DNA from: Pseudomonas sp. PA15(2017)
Lineage (GTDB): Bacteria; Pseudomonadota; Gammaproteobacteria; Pseudomonadales; Pseudomonadaceae
Reading direction: 5' to 3'
NCBI RefSeq assembly: GCF_001945395.1
Contig: NZ_MSXV01000055.1
Coordinates: 171,044 to 235,043 of the forward strand
Length of the DNA: 64,000 nt
How positions within the stretch are numbered: position 1 is the first letter of the stretch; each line of letters starts with the position of its first letter. The notes beneath the pieces are model-generated. The model saw only the letters and a list, made by a program, of their open reading frames with translations. It did no database searches and was not told the origin of the DNA. Positions 63,291-64,000 of the stretch are shown piece by piece. The position numbers and the translations under genes were made by a program.

Positions 63291-64000
63291 ATGCCGCGCA
63301 TCATTTCCCGCAAGGACCCCGCCACCTTCAAGACCTTGCCGTTATACGTCGAGGCAACGCCTGATGGCATCGCCTACCAGAGCCTTGGCCGCCCACTGAA
63401 TTTCAGCGAAATGCTCGAACGCCGCAAACCGGTCGAGCTGCCCGACAGCCAGCGCTTCGCGGCGGAGCTGGCCAACCTGGGGGTATCGGTGCGATTGACC
63501 CTGCACTGGCAGGGCCGCGAATACTGGCTGCTGGTGCGCCAGCGCCGCCATGACCGCGGCGATGTCGTGCTCAAGCTGATTTCCGGCTACGTACCGGCCC
63601 ACGAACTCAACCTGCCGCTGTTGACCGCCATCCAGGAAGTGGCCGAGGAATGCCTGCTGGAAACCAGCGAAGGCTGGCTCTACGGCCGCTTCGGCGACAC
63701 CTGGCTGCCTGCGCCCTACGAGGGCACACTCAAGTATCGGGATAACGTCCATTTTCGGCTCAGCCCCCTGTCTGGTGCCGCTCGTCCGGTGCAATGCGGC
63801 AACCTGACCTTGCTGGAGCGCCCACGGGCCTACGTGCATGTACCCACCGCATCGCTGCAGCTGGTCTACGACCTACGCCTGGATCTGCCCAAAGAGGCGA
63901 AGCAACCCAGTCTGTTGCACGTCGATGAGCACCTGGAGAATGGCAAGCTGATCGCGCGCCTGGATCACGCCCGTCCCGATCTGTACCTGATCCCCCTGGA
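63291..64000 (+). CDS. Unknown protein, C-terminus cut off by window edge
   Basis: The open frame starts at an ATG with an aggag site seven bases upstream, and runs 236 residues to the window edge. It begins MPRIISRKDPATFKTLPLYV and includes TLHWQGREYWLLVRQRRHDRGDVVLKLISG and VAEECLLETSEGWLYGRF. I recognise no domain and no signal peptide or membrane helix in the visible part. It is adjacent to the aldo/keto reductase, 70 bases after it. The codon use is like that of neighbouring genes, so it is a real gene rather than a chance frame. Confidence 0.75.
   Translation, partial: MPRIISRKDPATFKTLPLYVEATPDGIAYQSLGRPLNFSEMLERRKPVELPDSQRFAAELANLGVSVRLTLHWQGREYWLLVRQRRHDRGDVVLKLISGYVPAHELNLPLLTAIQEVAEECLLETSEGWLYGRFGDTWLPAPYEGTLKYRDNVHFRLSPLSGAARPVQCGNLTLLERPRAYVHVPTASLQLVYDLRLDLPKEAKQPSLLHVDEHLENGKLIARLDHARPDLYLIPL

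Overview
The window is a GC-rich chromosomal segment of a pseudomonad (Pseudomonas sensu lato). The protein families, the gene order orn–rsgA–motBA–HDOD–rhdA–psd–fimX–serB and the chain nudF–cpdA–yqiA–parE–parC all point there. From memory this matches the neighbourhood of PA4951–PA4993 in P. aeruginosa PAO1, but with a roughly 30 kb block between the serB and parC regions and with the PA4975–PA4987 stretch missing between tolC and waaA. I saw no tRNA, rRNA, prophage, insertion sequence or CRISPR array.

Layout. 1–14.9 kb is core: oligoribonuclease, a membrane-anchored methyltransferase, RsgA, the MotAB stator, an HDOD signalling protein, rhodanese RhdA, phosphatidylserine decarboxylase, a large protein with a PilZ-like motif next to FimX, SerB, and a HAMP membrane protein whose C-terminus looks like a degenerate nucleotide cyclase. 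15.2–20.6 kb is the sulfonate operon lsfA-ssuEADCBF. 20.7–24.5 kb holds a sugar acetyltransferase, DNA polymerase II and a methyltransferase. 24.7–29.0 kb has kup divergent from a short KdpD-like kinase and a KdpE-like regulator, with five TTTACG repeats between them. 29.3–33.6 kb is betI, then betBA behind a BetI-type palindrome. 33.7–40.0 kb has a DHA2 exporter, DbpA, a two-receiver diguanylate cyclase, a periplasmic binding protein and a YhiN-like flavoprotein. 40.2–44.2 kb is a serine uptake and deamination set (sstT, sdaA, divergent LysR gene). 44.2–53.5 kb is a colinear chain around topoisomerase IV. 53.7–58.4 kb has a lipoprotein, thiC with its TPP riboswitch, and tolC. 58.5–64 kb has waaA, a LysR gene divergent from an EmrE-type pump, and an uncharacterised three-gene set cut by the window edge.

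The genes work as several independent modules: motility and c-di-GMP signalling, sulfur scavenging, potassium uptake, choline to betaine, serine catabolism and DNA topology with nucleotide turnover. The intergenic gaps hold three families of repeats. Family A is a modular element with conserved outer parts around different inner palindromes. Family B is a 140-base element whose two copies share a hairpin with a compensatory base-pair change; one copy sits between the TPP riboswitch and thiC. Family C is ordinary GTGGGAGCG-type REP sequence.
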